Shown here in pieces: positions 32,061-43,499 of a DNA stretch of 64,000 bases; the stretch's first letter is position 1, and every line of letters begins with the position of its first letter. A program made the position numbers and the translations under genes. Location of the stretch: positions 3,049,077-3,113,076 of the forward strand of contig NC_033628.1 in NCBI RefSeq assembly GCF_001540865.1, given 5' to 3'. Origin of the DNA: Ananas comosus (taxonomy: Eukaryota > Streptophyta > Magnoliopsida > Poales > Bromeliaceae). The notes under the pieces are model-generated. The model worked only from the letters and a program-made list of their open reading frames with translations. It was not told the DNA's origin and searched no databases.

Positions 32061-33029
32061 ACTTTACTTTCAACCAGCAAATCATATCCTAAGTGAGAGG
32101 TGTATTTTGTATAAAGTGTGTTTTGTATTCTCACTAATAATTATTTAATTTCGAATATTAATCTATATTTATGTAAGGACTGAGATTTTCGACAGTGCAA
32201 CTAAACTCTCTGTTGATGATGTTTATGTGTGTAATTTAATTACATAAGCACTCGTTAAATTTCAGGCGAAACCGAGCTAAAATGGAGAAGTTATGAGACC
32301 CGGAAGTTCGACTTAAGTGAATAGTAACTTCGGTTTTCCGGAGAAGCCACGAAGCAAACTTGGCCTCTGGCGCGTACAGACCTCTGAATATAGGACTCCA
32401 ATAGCTCGTTTTGAACCTCTCGACTATACTGGAACCATTGGCGCTGACAGAATCGGATTCTGATGCACGGTTTTCGAGAAAAAGGAGTTTTATCAAAAAG
32501 AGGGTTTTCGTTCTTCGCTATTCTTGCGTTATGACACCCCTCGTGATCTGTGTATGTGACCAAGAGTAAGGTGAGGGATGTTATAGATACCTACTAGTGG
32601 TAGGAGATTCAAATTTGAATTTGAATCAAAGGATTTAGCGGGATTACACATTGGTATGTGTGTGTGGTTTTTGAAATTGGAGAGCGGACGGATTTCGTCG
32701 TGAATCGGAGGTCAAATCTGACGAAACAAAATGGCAGTTTTGATGCCCTCGTCGTGCTGAACGCGATGGTGCAATCCGTTCGGAAATCCGATGAACGGAT
32801 TGTCCGATAATGCATGAAGTTTATTAAGAGGTCGAAAGTGGCAAAACGGAAAATCCGCGAAAAGCGCGACATTTTATGTATCGAATCGCGTGAGATCAAA
32901 CATAGAGGTGTGTTAGCGCAAATCACTCACGCTGTGAAGGGCTGGGTTGCAAATAATGACTTTTGGGGGACTAGTTCGCATTTTATGCAAAATATATATT
33001 GGGTAGCTAGGTTTTCACCATGGAAACCC

Positions 33030-34130
33030 TAGACCAGCCGTTACCAATCCCCAACTTCGCCCTAGCCGACACCTCTGCACACCTGCCCAACCCTTGCGCG
33101 CACCCCGGCCGCCGGCAGGTGCCCCGGCCGCCGGAAAACTCGAACCCGGCCACCCCCTCCATCATTCCCTCTCAATTAACCCACCAACCTCCTCCATTCC
33201 TATACGTGGGCAACCCAGGAATGTTCTCACCCTCGGGCCCCCTCCCCTGGCCATGCCCGACCTCCGGCGACTGCCGGCGTGCCGTCGTCACTGGCCCCGC
33301 GCGCAGCCGCTGCTGCCTTGGCAGCCTGCAGCCTTGCTGGCCGAGCTCGGGCCGGGACCGAGCTGCTGCTGGCCTGCGCGCCGCCGCCACCTGGTGACGG
33401 CCGTGCCGCCTCCCTCCGGCCTCCCGCCGGCACCTCCGCGACCGGCCAGAGTGGCCGCCGCCGTCGCTCCTGCGGTCTGCGGCCAGCCGAGCGAGATCTG
33501 GCCGTGGGTGGCCAGATCTCTCTCCCCCGCATCGCCGCTGTCCAGGCTCGGCCGGGCCGCCTCCCGCCGGCCTCTGACAACCGCTCGCCGTCGCCCGGAG
33601 CTCCCCCAGCCGTTCTCGTGGCCGCCGGCCGCCGCTCCCTCTCCCTGCGGCCGCGCAAGGTTTGCGGGCCGAGCCGCACCCCACCGCCGGCGCGCCTCCC
33701 CACCACCTCTGACCGTCGCCGCCGACCTCTGGGAGGTCACCGCCGCCGCCCTGAGCCGTTCCGAGGTCGCCGTCGCCGGAGAAGCCGAACCCAAGCTCCT
33801 CTCTCCCCGCGCGGGCTCGGTTTGGTCCAGCACCGCCGCAGCCGCCTTCCGCCGTCGAACGACGTGAGCACGGGTCCCTCCTGGTCGGCCGCACTCGTCC
33901 GCCGTCGTCGCCCGCGCCGCCGGAGCTCCTCGTCGGCCGGAGCGAGCCGTGTCCTCTTCGGGTTTGGATGCCTAGGGCATCATTGGCCGTCGCCGCCGCC
34001 GCTTCCAGCCGCCAACCGAGGTGAGCACGGTACTCCTCACCTCCCCCGCACCCGTCCCTGGCCGCCGCGCATGCCGCCGTGCTGCCGGAAGCCGGCCGGA
34101 GCAACCTTGCTCCGGCCAAGCCCGAAATAG
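33030..34130. other. GC island with overlapping open frames inside the giant LTR
   Basis: About 1.1 kb of very GC-rich DNA with open frames in nearly every register (plus 33094-33867 and 33279-34130; minus 33172-34119, 33227-33706 and 33288-33833). The predicted proteins are Pro/Arg/Ala/Gly-rich with no recognisable domain. With this base composition, stop codons are rare by chance, so I do not call a gene. A start-like ACCATGGAAACCCTAG at 33018 opens the region. Confidence 0.55.
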
Positions 34131-34199
34131 GGCTTAGTTTAGGACGGATTCGTGTTCTGAGCTTCCCGAGCCTCCCTGATCAATACGGAAGTCGGAAGG

Positions 34200-34238
34200 G
34201 AGCACGATGATCGTGACTCATTTCTGATCATCGTGCTC
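34200..34238. repeat. Perfect 13-bp hairpin in the giant LTR
   Basis: GAGCACGATGATC (34200-34212) and GATCATCGTGCTC (34226-34238) pair fully around a 13-base loop. It is a relative of the hairpin at 34369-34415. Confidence 0.9.
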
Positions 34239-34368
34239 ACCTTGGATTTTGCCGGGGAGACTCCGTTCCGCTGTTTCGGCAGTGTCGACCCTGTCAAGCC
34301 TGTTTGGCTGCTGTTTTTGGGTTTGCGCACGCTTATCCGGCGATCTGAGGCTGTCCTGATGCCTCCGG

Positions 34369-34415
34369 AGGTGAGCACGGTGATCGTGGGTCAGTGCTGA
34401 TCACAGTGCTCACCT
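34369..34415. repeat. 17-bp hairpin in the giant LTR
   Basis: AGGTGAGCACGGTGATC pairs with GATCACAGTGCTCACCT with one mismatch, again around a 13-base loop. The decamer GTGAGCACGG at its start also occurs at 33864, 34021 and 34537. Confidence 0.9.
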
Positions 34416-35444
34416 CACTTTGAATCAACAGTGTCCGGTTAGCCCTGTTTGGCGCAATCTTCCCCGACTGCGCGCTGTTCGCTGAACCTTCGGGTTGCTC
34501 CCGTGTTTCCCACAGTGACCTGTTGCGCTCCAGATCGTGAGCACGGCCTCCGGTACGTCGAGACCTATCAGTATGTGTCTCAGCAGAACTTAGAAGTCCT
34601 CGGTTTGCGTGTACGGGCTATGTTATCACCCAATTTACATGAAATATTGGGATTTTATGTAAATTCAGGGGCTTTTGTGCAATTGTGCACCTTGGGGCTA
34701 CTGTGGACAGTGTGTGTGAGTGTGTTTGACCTCTGGACTGATTGTCCATGTTCTGTTAGCTTTTGCAGAAATCGAAGAGTCGATTTCGATGCGTTTTTCG
34801 GCAAAATTCGCCGAAAGAACGCGGTTTCGGTTCGGATTTCTTTCGACGTCGTTTGGTTGTTCTGTGGGTGGTCGCTAAGCCTTGTTGGCTGGTCACCATC
34901 ATCACTTTGTGGGTTCGGTGATGACGGGTGAGCGACGGTGGGTTACGGTGTCGAATTTGACACTTTCGGGAACCCGTATTCGTACAATTATCCGGCGATA
35001 ATTGTGTCGTGGTGTTATCTTATGTTTGCTGCCAAAACATCCAAATTGGAGTGTTTTGTGGCAGCGGGTGACTTGTAGCATGGGTTGGTGCGTTCCGGGA
35101 CATTTCAGTGGTTCCGAGGAGTCCCGTTGCGATTTACGGGACTTCCGGCGAGTTACGGTAGTCGGTTTTGGGAAACTGATCTCCGTGGGTTGTTAGTGGG
35201 ATTATGATGTAGTGTTTCTTAGTTGTGGGTTAGATACTAACCCGGTGGACCCTCTATAGGTCCTGTCGACTTTCTTTTGCAGTCAGGAGACAGACGCGAC
35301 ATCCGTACAGGTGGGTACTTCGATCCGACGTCGGTACAGTGGTGCACGCTTGGTGATGGTTTCTTACCCTTACCCTTCTGTTGTTACTATCGCATAGTAT
35401 ATTGAGCTTGCATCCCCGTTGTTTCTATTATACTCTACTCATAT

Positions 35445-36150
35445 GTTTCTATGCTTAGTATTATGTGTAGGAATAGAGTAGTTTATCCATATATGATACC
35501 GGTGACCTGATTGGTCGGTTCTCGCACTTTGTTTCGGTGACCTGGTTGGTCGGTTGTTGCATTATGTAGTGGGTTGGTCTATTTCTTGACTTCTGTCGTT
35601 CGATGACCTTTGAGGTCGGTGTACCCTGAGGGGTAGGATTGTCGGCTGGTGCTGACGGTAGTTCTGGACTATATCGAATACACTCCTGTGACTTATCGGT
35701 CGGTTCTTGCGTTCGTACTTTTAGTTGACATCGAGCAGTATCTACATACTATCTTTATTTACTCTGCCTAGTTGTTCTATGTGTAGTATCCTGTATAGGG
35801 GTAGAGTAGACGGCATTCGTATATACTATACTTGTGACCTGGTTGGTTGGTTCTCCTGTTTGCATCGGTGACCTGTTTGGTCGTTCGTTACTTTCCGTAT
35901 ATTGACCTCTCTTGGTCGGTTCACGTTGTTACTTGATGACCTACACGGTCGATTAGCCCCAAGGGGCGGTGATTGTCGGTTGATTGCCGACGGTTGGCTA
36001 TTGATCATATCCGCATTGATCGCCACAGCTCGAGTGCATTTCACGTACACCAGCGGGTTGATCCCCCGCAGGAGGGTGTTCTTTTCCGGAAAAGTGGTCG
36101 TACATCCGACCCGTGAGCCCAGCGGTGTTCTCTTTGTGCTAGGGTTACAT
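35445..36150. repeat. Diverged tandem duplication with GTGACCTGGTTGGTCGG motifs
   Basis: Two diverged units (about 35445-35780 and 35780-36150), each with TATGTGTAG...TAGAGTAG, GTGACCTG(G/A)TTGGT(C/T)GGTTCTC, a second GGTGACCTG...GGTCG, and then TGACCT...GGTCG, GGGG(T/C)(A/G)G and GATTGTCGG(C/T)TG. Non-coding part of the giant LTR. Confidence 0.75.
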
Positions 36151-37089
36151 GCCAGGTGTGAGCAGATAGTGGCTTTTGCCTGAGGTCCTTAGACCGACAC
36201 GGCGGTTTAGATTGGGTACTTTTGGACTTCTCGTCCGGTTGACGCATATAGCTATAGTAGCGGTTGTTGCATATATACTTCTAGTTCTTTCTTTACAGTT
36301 GTCTTGCTACTATAGTTTTGATATCCTTGTATGCTTGCAGTTGTACATTACAGTAGCGGTAGTTGTGTTTTCATATATATATATCTCGTTCGTTCATTAT
36401 CGTTGCTACTGTATTTTACTTACCCATACTGTTTGTTATCTCTTCCTGATCCGGTGAGTACTCCTCGCCTTCTTCGGCTTGCGGTACCCACTGGGAGGGG
36501 AGACATGTTTACATGTTCTCACCTCCCCCACCATTTTTCAGGTATCGCGGGTGATGAGTAGTGGGACGAGACGTGAGATACGTGTTTAGCGGTCGATAGA
36601 GCTTCCGACCCAGGTTATTTCGATTTAGTTATTATCCTTGGTATTTTGTTGATATATAGTTTAGTCGGTTTATGTGGTTCAGTAATTATTTACATTTGAA
36701 AGAGTGGATTTCTGGATTTTATAAAATAAAAGGTTTTCTACCCCTCGTGGTAGCGTTTTTAAAAGAATAAAGGTTTCTGTGTAGGGAACAGCTTTCAAAA
36801 GATTTTTATGGATTTCTGTTTAAACCTTGAATGTAAAACTGTGATGTGAATGGTGATTGTATGAATGTATAGTTATCCTTATATTCATCTGGTTGTGGTT
36901 GTATCCTGGTTGTATTGTGTATTTGATCGACGCCGTGCAAATACAGGGGAGACTCTGTCCGTGTGAATAGTGGATTCTCTGTATTTGTGGCGGATCTGGC
37001 ATACCCTGGGGTCAGGTTTTCAAAAAAAATTTTAGACGCTTTTCCGCTTTGTTTTAAACTGAAAAGGGACCCCGGGGCTTGACAATTTA

Positions 37090-37985
37090 ACTTTAAATTA
37101 TAATTTTATATTTTAATTTGTATTGTTAATTCAATATTTAAATTTTACTTTTCTAACTTCAAGTTTCAATTCCAATATAAGTTTGATGTTTAAATTGAGT
37201 TCTAAATTTAAAATTTGTCTTTGGACTTAAACTTGAATTATAAATTTAATGCTAAATTCAAATTGGGTTTGAATTTAAATATTAATTATGGATTTATAAA
37301 ATAATTTTTTAATTTAAATTTTAATAAAATTTTGATTCTGATTCCGATTTTGAATGAACCTAACAAATTGAAGCTTTTATAAATTTAAAGATAGCCACCG
37401 AAAAGAGACGACCTTTTATAAATAAATTGAAGGATAATTAATTATTTTGTAAGAAAAATAAATTTTTTAAATTTTAAAAAATTTCTAAAAATTATATTGC
37501 AATTTTTGCCTTATTTTTGGGAAAAAACTAATTAAAATGCAAAAGAGATAATCAAGAATAATCCAAGTACATGAAAAGGCTTAAATAAAATAGTATATTA
37601 TAAATAAGCATAAAATCTCTTTCTCAAATAGAGTTACTAATTACGTTGATATTTTGATCAGACACCACATACGAAATATTGTAAAAACAACACTGATTTT
37701 TTCTGCCTTTCTTTATACACTGATTCTTTCTGCCTTTTTTTATACATTAGAATGAGAAAGTAATTTTATTTTTGAGTTTAAAGTTATAAGATTATATGCA
37801 AAATATATGAACAACATAAATAGTAACTACAATCCAAAATAGAAATTTATTAAACTATTTTATAAAATTTAGAGAGTATAATTATCAAAAATTAAAAGTG
37901 TGAAACAAACTTGTGAACAAGCTTAACAAACTTAAGTTCAGAGTATTTTTTTCTTTTATTTTTCTTTTTCCTTTAGGGCCTGATT
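37090..37985. other. AT-rich intergenic DNA
   Basis: Low-complexity AATTTAAA words at 37090-37350; no gene. Confidence 0.4.
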
Positions 37986-40067
37986 GGTCACTTGATATTT
38001 GTATAGCAGTATTCTATGTACCATTTTGCTCTTTAGATTAAGAATGTAAAAGTATTTCATCATAATAAATTAGTCGGTATAGAATCATTTCTCTTATAAA
38101 AACTTGTTGTTTTTATTTTTTTTTAATGCCAGCATAGTTCATAATTTGTTTATGTGATGAATAACTTTTGATATATTTAATTAACTCAATTTATTTAAAA
38201 AGCTTAAAATAAAAATTTTATGCTAAAAATAAATAAGGTATAGATAAAATGCTAATAGATTTTATAATATATCTTAAATAAAAGAATTACAGTTAAAAAA
38301 ACAAAGATTGAACTATGTATGCTTTATGCTAACAATAAAAATTTTATGCTTAAAATAAATAAGTCACTATATTTTGATCTATGTATGCTCTATGTTTGTA
38401 GAGTTTTACTAAAAATTTTCATTGATTCCATCATAACCAGTGGCATATGATCCCGTGCTTTTGCGGATTTTTTAATTGTGTGATTTTTTAGCTCTTAGAT
38501 CAACCCCATTGATCATTTCTAACCATTGGATTAATATTATTAACCAATAGGGACCACTCAACCCTAAGGGGACCACTATCATCCTAACCATAGAATCTTT
38601 GATCCAAGGGCTAAAAAATCGAAAGCACTAACTACTTTATACTTCCGATAGCATAGTAGCTCTACACAATATATACGTATATTATAAGGATAATTGCCTA
38701 TATACCCCTCATACGTATATTATAGAGATAAATATTTTTCTTCTCACGTGTAATATCCGCACCCCCAATTCTTTCGCAACATAATATTCGTGAATTTCTC
38801 AAATATCTCAACATAATTATAGGTGATTTTGAAATAAAATCCCCTTCATTATAGGTGATTTTTAATAATATAGTAAAAGATATTAATTTTTTGCCTTCTC
38901 AAAATATTTGCTTTCTCACGCGTAAATTATATTAATTATATTTAATTGGTATAATAAAAGTTAATAATAATATATTAATTTTATTTCCTAATTAATAAAA
39001 ATATAAAGTAATTATAGTTATTAGTATTGATACCCTAATTATAATAAATGTAATCGAACTGTTCTCGAGCCGACCACGAGCGAGCTGACCCTACCTTGTG
39101 TTCGGCTCGCTTATTAAACGAGCTGGAAAATCCAGCTCGTGTTTAGTTCATTTATTAAACGATCTCTCTCCCTCTAGGGTTTGATGATCTATCAGTTTCT
39201 ATTTTAGATGTACCTTATAATGCTGAAATTTTCACCGGTGCCTTCATTGTGGCGTCTCATTCTGTTTTTTGTCGGATCACATTTCGCCAATTTTTTTATT
39301 GTGAGAGCGAGGAGGGACCTATTGAGGGACCTGTTGAGGACTACACCAGAGTCGAGATTGTGGATGACCGGGGCAGAGGTGTTGGGGAAACAAGCGAAGT
39401 CCGCATCGACATTCCTGATGTGGACAACATGAACAACATAGAGGGAGGAGATGGTGGAGGCGACATCGAACTGGATGATCGTCTTTAGGGGTGACTCCAC
39501 CTCCAACAGTACCTCCTTCATCTTTCATTATATTTACATCTCAAACGATGAAGTTGAGGAGTTCAAGAAGTTCCTATCTGTCGAGGCTTAGGCCATAATC
39601 TTTCCTTTTATATTGTTTCTGTGTGTCGTCGCCTATTTTTGCTGATGAATATTTTCAGTTGAAATGTTCGTGGTCTTATAACCAAGTAAGCGATGTCTGG
39701 TCAAGCCGGTCGTGTCTAATATTTTTTCACTTGTTGCATGTCCTCATGAGACTGTAGAGGAGTAACAAGTGCTTCTTCCTGCACACTTTCTTCAGACAGA
39801 GATCTTCTCATCACGATCATAATTCACAGTTAAATTTCAAATTTGAAAGTTTTAAATTTATATTTATAATTGAATCCCAAATTAAAACTACAATTTAAAA
39901 TTTGAATGCAAAAACTAAAATTTGAAATTGAAATTTAAATTCAAAATTTAAATTTAGTTTTTGATTTTGCTGGATTCAGATTTTAGTAAGAAAGTATTAT
40001 CTAATTCTGTTTTTGCTGACGTTATGGTCTCCATGAAATCAATTATGTTTTTCTCAAACCGACTTGA
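37986..40067. repeat. Degenerate tandem array, unit 1
   Basis: Starts TTGGTCACTTGATATTTGTATAGC. It contains GCTAATAGATTTTATAATAT, a MITE B-like block (38440-38660), an AGCTCG-rich hAT-like piece (39060-39170) and a LINE-like fragment (39180-39690). The same order recurs from 40068 and, in part, from 41819, 43500 and 44950. Unit length falls from about 2.1 to 1.5 kb. Confidence 0.7.
39180..39690 (+). pseudogene. LINE fragment, copy 1 (end of ORF1-like, start of ORF2)
   Basis: A frame from about 39290 reads ESEEGPIEGPVEDYTRVEI... then ...GGGDIELDDRL and stops; in the next frame it continues GDSTSNSTSFIF...EEFKKFLSVEA and stops at 39589. About 60 bp on, ATGAATATTTTCAGTTGAAA encodes MNIFS-stop-NVRGL, a broken form of the plant L1 ORF2 opening 'SWNVRGL' of the APE endonuclease. 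Only the 5' edge of ORF2 remains; no reverse transcriptase. Dead copy. Confidence 0.55.
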
Positions 40068-41818
40068 TATTTGTATAGCAGTATTCTATTTACTATTTTG
40101 CTCTACTAGATTAAGAATGTAAATATATTCTATCATAATAAATTAGTCGGTACGGAATCATTTCTCTTATATGAATTTGTTACTTTTATTTTTTTTTAAT
40201 GCCCGGATAGTTGATAATTTGTTTATGTGATGAATAATTATTGATATATTTTAGTAACTCAATTTATTTAAAAAATTAAAGTAAAAATTTTTTACAAACA
40301 ATAAATAAGGTATGGATAAAATTCTAATAGATTTTAATACATCTTAAATAAAAGAATTACAGTTAAAAAAACAAAGGTTGGAATGATTTTATGCTAACAA
40401 TAAAAATTTTATGCTTAAAATAAATAAGTCACTATAATTTGATGCATGTATGCTTTATGTTTGTAGAGTTTTACTAAAAACTTTCATTGATCCCATCATA
40501 ACCAGTGGCATATGATCCCATGCTTTTGCGGATTTTTTAATTGTGTGATTTTTTAGCCCTTAGATCAACCTCATTGATCATTTCTAACCATTGCATTAAT
40601 ATTATTAACCAATAGAGACCACTCAACCCTAAGGGGACTGCTATCACCCCAACCATAGAATTTTTGATCAAAGAGCTAAAAAATCGAAAACATCAACGAC
40701 TTTATGCCTCCGGTAGCATAGTCGATCTACACAATATATACATATATTATATTAATGTAAAATAAATGTAATCGAACTGTTCTCGAACCGACCACGGGCG
40801 AGCTGACCCTAGCTCGTGTTCGGCTCGCTTATTAAACGAGTTGGAAAATCTAGCTCGTGTTTAGTTCGTTTATTAAACGATCTCTCTCTAGGGTTTGGTG
40901 ATCTATAAGTTTATATTTTAGATGTACCTTATAATGCTGAAACTCTCACCAGTGCCTTCATTGTGGCATCTCGTTCTGTTTTTTGTCGGATCACGTTTTG
41001 CCTTTTTTTAATTGTGCGATTTGCGCGCGAAGTTTTCTCGGAGGAGTAGGAGTGGTGGGAAGACGAGGAGAGACCTATTAAGTGACCTGCTGAGGACTAC
41101 ACCAGAGTGGAGATTGTGGACGACCAGGGCAGAGGTGTTGGGGAAACAAGTAAAGTCCGCATTGACATTCTTGATGTGGACAACATGAACAACGTAGAGA
41201 GAGGAGATGGTGGAGGCGACATCGAACTGGACGATCTTCTTTAGGGTTGACTCCAGCTCCAACAATACCTTCTTCATCTTTCATTACATTTACATCTCGA
41301 ACGATGAAGTTGAGGAGTTCCAGAAATTCTATTTGTCGAGGCTTAGGCCCTGATCTTTCCTTTTATATTGTTTCTGTGTGTCGTCGCCTATTTTTGCTGA
41401 TGAATATTTTCAGTTGGAATGTTCGTGGCCTTATGACCAAGTAAACAAAGTCTGGTCAAGCCGGTCATGTCTAATATTTTTTTCTACTGTTGCTTGTCCT
41501 CATGAGACTGCAGATTAGTAATAGGTGCTTCCTCCTGCACACTTTCTTCAGACAGAGATATTTTCATCACGATCATAATTTATAGTTAAATTTTAAATTT
41601 GAAACTTTTAAATTTAAAATTATAATTAAATTCCAAATTAAAACTATAATTTAAAATTTGAATGCAAAAAATAAAATTTGAAATTGAAATTTAAATTCAA
41701 AATTTAAATTTAGTTTTTAATTTTGTTGGATTCAGATTTTAGTAAGAAAGGATTATCTAATTCTATTTTTGCTGGCGTTATGGTCTCCATGAAATCAAAT
41801 ATGTTTTTCTTAAATCGA
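40068..41818. repeat. Degenerate tandem array, unit 2
   Basis: Begins CTTGATATTTGTATAGCAGT and repeats unit 1 in order, shorter by about 330 bp. Confidence 0.75.
40900..41445 (+). pseudogene. LINE fragment, copy 2 (start of ORF2)
   Basis: Same segment as 39180-39690. Here the ORF2 opening is intact, MNIFSWNVRGLMTK (41402-41443), followed at once by a stop. The upstream ORF1-like part is broken: TGA and frame changes around 41040-41250, although VEIVDDQGRGVGETSKVR is readable. It strengthens the LINE reading of copy 1. No further ORF2 sequence follows; instead the array's low-complexity block begins. Confidence 0.6.
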
Positions 41819-43499
41819 CTTGATATTTGTATAGTAGTATTCTATTTACCATTTTGCTCTACTAGATTAAGAATGTAAATATATTCTATCATAATAAATT
41901 AGTCGGTGCAAAATCATTTCTCTTACAAGAACTTGTTGTTTTTAATTTTTTTTAATGCCCGCATAGTTGATAATTTATTTATGTGATGAATAACTGTTGA
42001 TATATTTTATTAGCTCAATTTATTTAAAAAATTAAAATAAAAATTTTATTCTAAAAATAAAATAGCTATGGATAAAATGCTAATAGATTTTATAATATAT
42101 CTTAAATAAAAAATTACAGTTAAAAAAAAAAGGTTGGAATGATTTTATGCTAATAATAAAAATTTTATGCTTAAAATAAATAAGTTATTATATTTTGATC
42201 AATGTATTTTTTATGTTTGTAGTGTTTTACTAAAAACTTTTATTGATTCAATCATCATAATCAGTGGCAATGTAAGAGCTACTGCGTCTAATACTGCTCA
42301 GCATTTTCATATGGCCCTTCTTTTTGTTCATAACCTACACCAAAATGGTCTCCATCTCGGAGCTTCGTACATTGGTACTGATCTCATCGTACTTGGACAA
42401 GACTTGCTTGAGGAATGCTGCAACTGTGAAGATGAGGATGTTTCGAACGAAGATGACGGCGGAGGGGAAGGTGGGAATGGGGATGATCCGTCGTACTCGG
42501 CCGACCTCCGCTGGGACAGAGCTGTGGTGCCCGGGCGGCACCCCTCCTTCTCTCCGGAGATCCAGATCGACCTATAAAATGAGTAACCACGGCCACGACT
42601 ACGGAGAAAGATGAGGAGGAGACGGGAGGGGAGAAATCATGTGTTCCTTCCTCCTCGTCCGCTTCGACCAACTCGGATGATTGAGGTGACTCTCTGAAAA
42701 AAAAAATCTCGATTCAAAAATGGGATTCAGTATAAGAAAAAATATGCGGGAAAGAAAGGCGCGGTCCACGAGGTCCGCTCCACCTCGTGAACAGCGTGAG
42801 GAAGGTCCATGATGGACCTCGCGGCGTTGCGCACGCCTCGCAGGAGAAAAAAGGTGTGGTCCACGAGTTCTGCTCCACCTCGTGGACCGCGTGAGGAGAT
42901 AGACCTCTCTCTCTAATCCTCTTAGTAAATGTCACAAATACCCTAACAAAATTAATAATATCCTATATATACTCCTACAAGTGTAAAAAAATTATCACAA
43001 ATATCCTTTATTCTAACAGACGTTAAGGTTAAGTATAAATTCTAATTTAGATTTTAAATTTTTAAATTTTATGTTTCAATATTTAATATTTAATTTTTAA
43101 TTTTTAATTTTTAATTTTTAATTTTAACTCTTAATTTTTAATTTTTAATTTTTAATTTTTAATTTTTAATTTTTAAATTTCAAGTTTCAAGTTTAAATTT
43201 TTAAATTTTAAGTTTCAAGTTTCAAATTTAAAATAAATTTTATGAACTTCAAATTTAGATTTTCTTTTGGGAATTTTTTTTGTTAAAAAAATTTGAAAAA
43301 TAATTTATAGTTAAATTCAAATTTAAAATTTAAATTTATAAATTTTATATTTTTATTTTACATAAAATATAAATTTAAGTTTGTGCTTAAATTTAAAATT
43401 AAAAATAAAATAAAACTTCAAATCAAATTTTAAATTGTTAAATAAAATTTAGAATTTTTCTGAAAAAAATATAAATAAATAAACAGCAAATCAAGCCAC
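41819..43499. repeat. Array unit 3 with an open frame (42167-42577)
   Basis: Begins CTTGATATTTGTATAGTAGT, then follows units 1 and 2 until about 42270, after which different sequence appears: AGCTACTGCGTCTAATACTG, a frame ending ...FSPEIQIDL (stop 42577) with an acidic stretch, a GC-rich block with repeated GGTCCACGAG and CACCTCGTG words (42750-42900), and an (AATTTTT)n run at 43078-43190. The protein is not recognised; it is reproduced with frameshifts in the next two copies, so I treat it as repeat sequence. Confidence 0.6.

Larger units (their letters stand above)
32172..37084 (+). mobile_element. Giant solo LTR, Del/Tekay-like Gypsy
   Basis: Begins TGTAAGGACTGAGATTTTCG and ends CCCCGGGGCTTGACA; flanked by identical 5-bp ATTTA at 32167-32171 and 37085-37089. 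The 4913 bp contain no second LTR, primer-binding site, gag or pol motif. Near the 3' end, AATACAGGGGAGACTCTGTC resembles the transcript-end region of Del/Tekay Gypsy LTRs, which are known to be several kb long. That clade assignment is from memory of style, not a search. Internal parts are a GC island (33030-34130), hairpin repeats (33864-34550) and a tandem duplication (35445-36150). An alternative is a non-autonomous element with very short terminal sequences. Confidence 0.7.

Noticed and set aside
32172..37084. Complete autonomous Gypsy element
   Set aside because: No reverse transcriptase, integrase or gag motifs and no second LTR.
39204..39528. Overlapping frames on both strands as host genes
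   Set aside because: They belong to a LINE-like fragment repeated with frameshifts in the next array unit.
42167..42577. 136-codon frame as a gene
   Set aside because: Part of a tandem repeat; the other two copies are frame-broken, and no domain is recognised. The breaks may be read errors, so this rejection is provisional.
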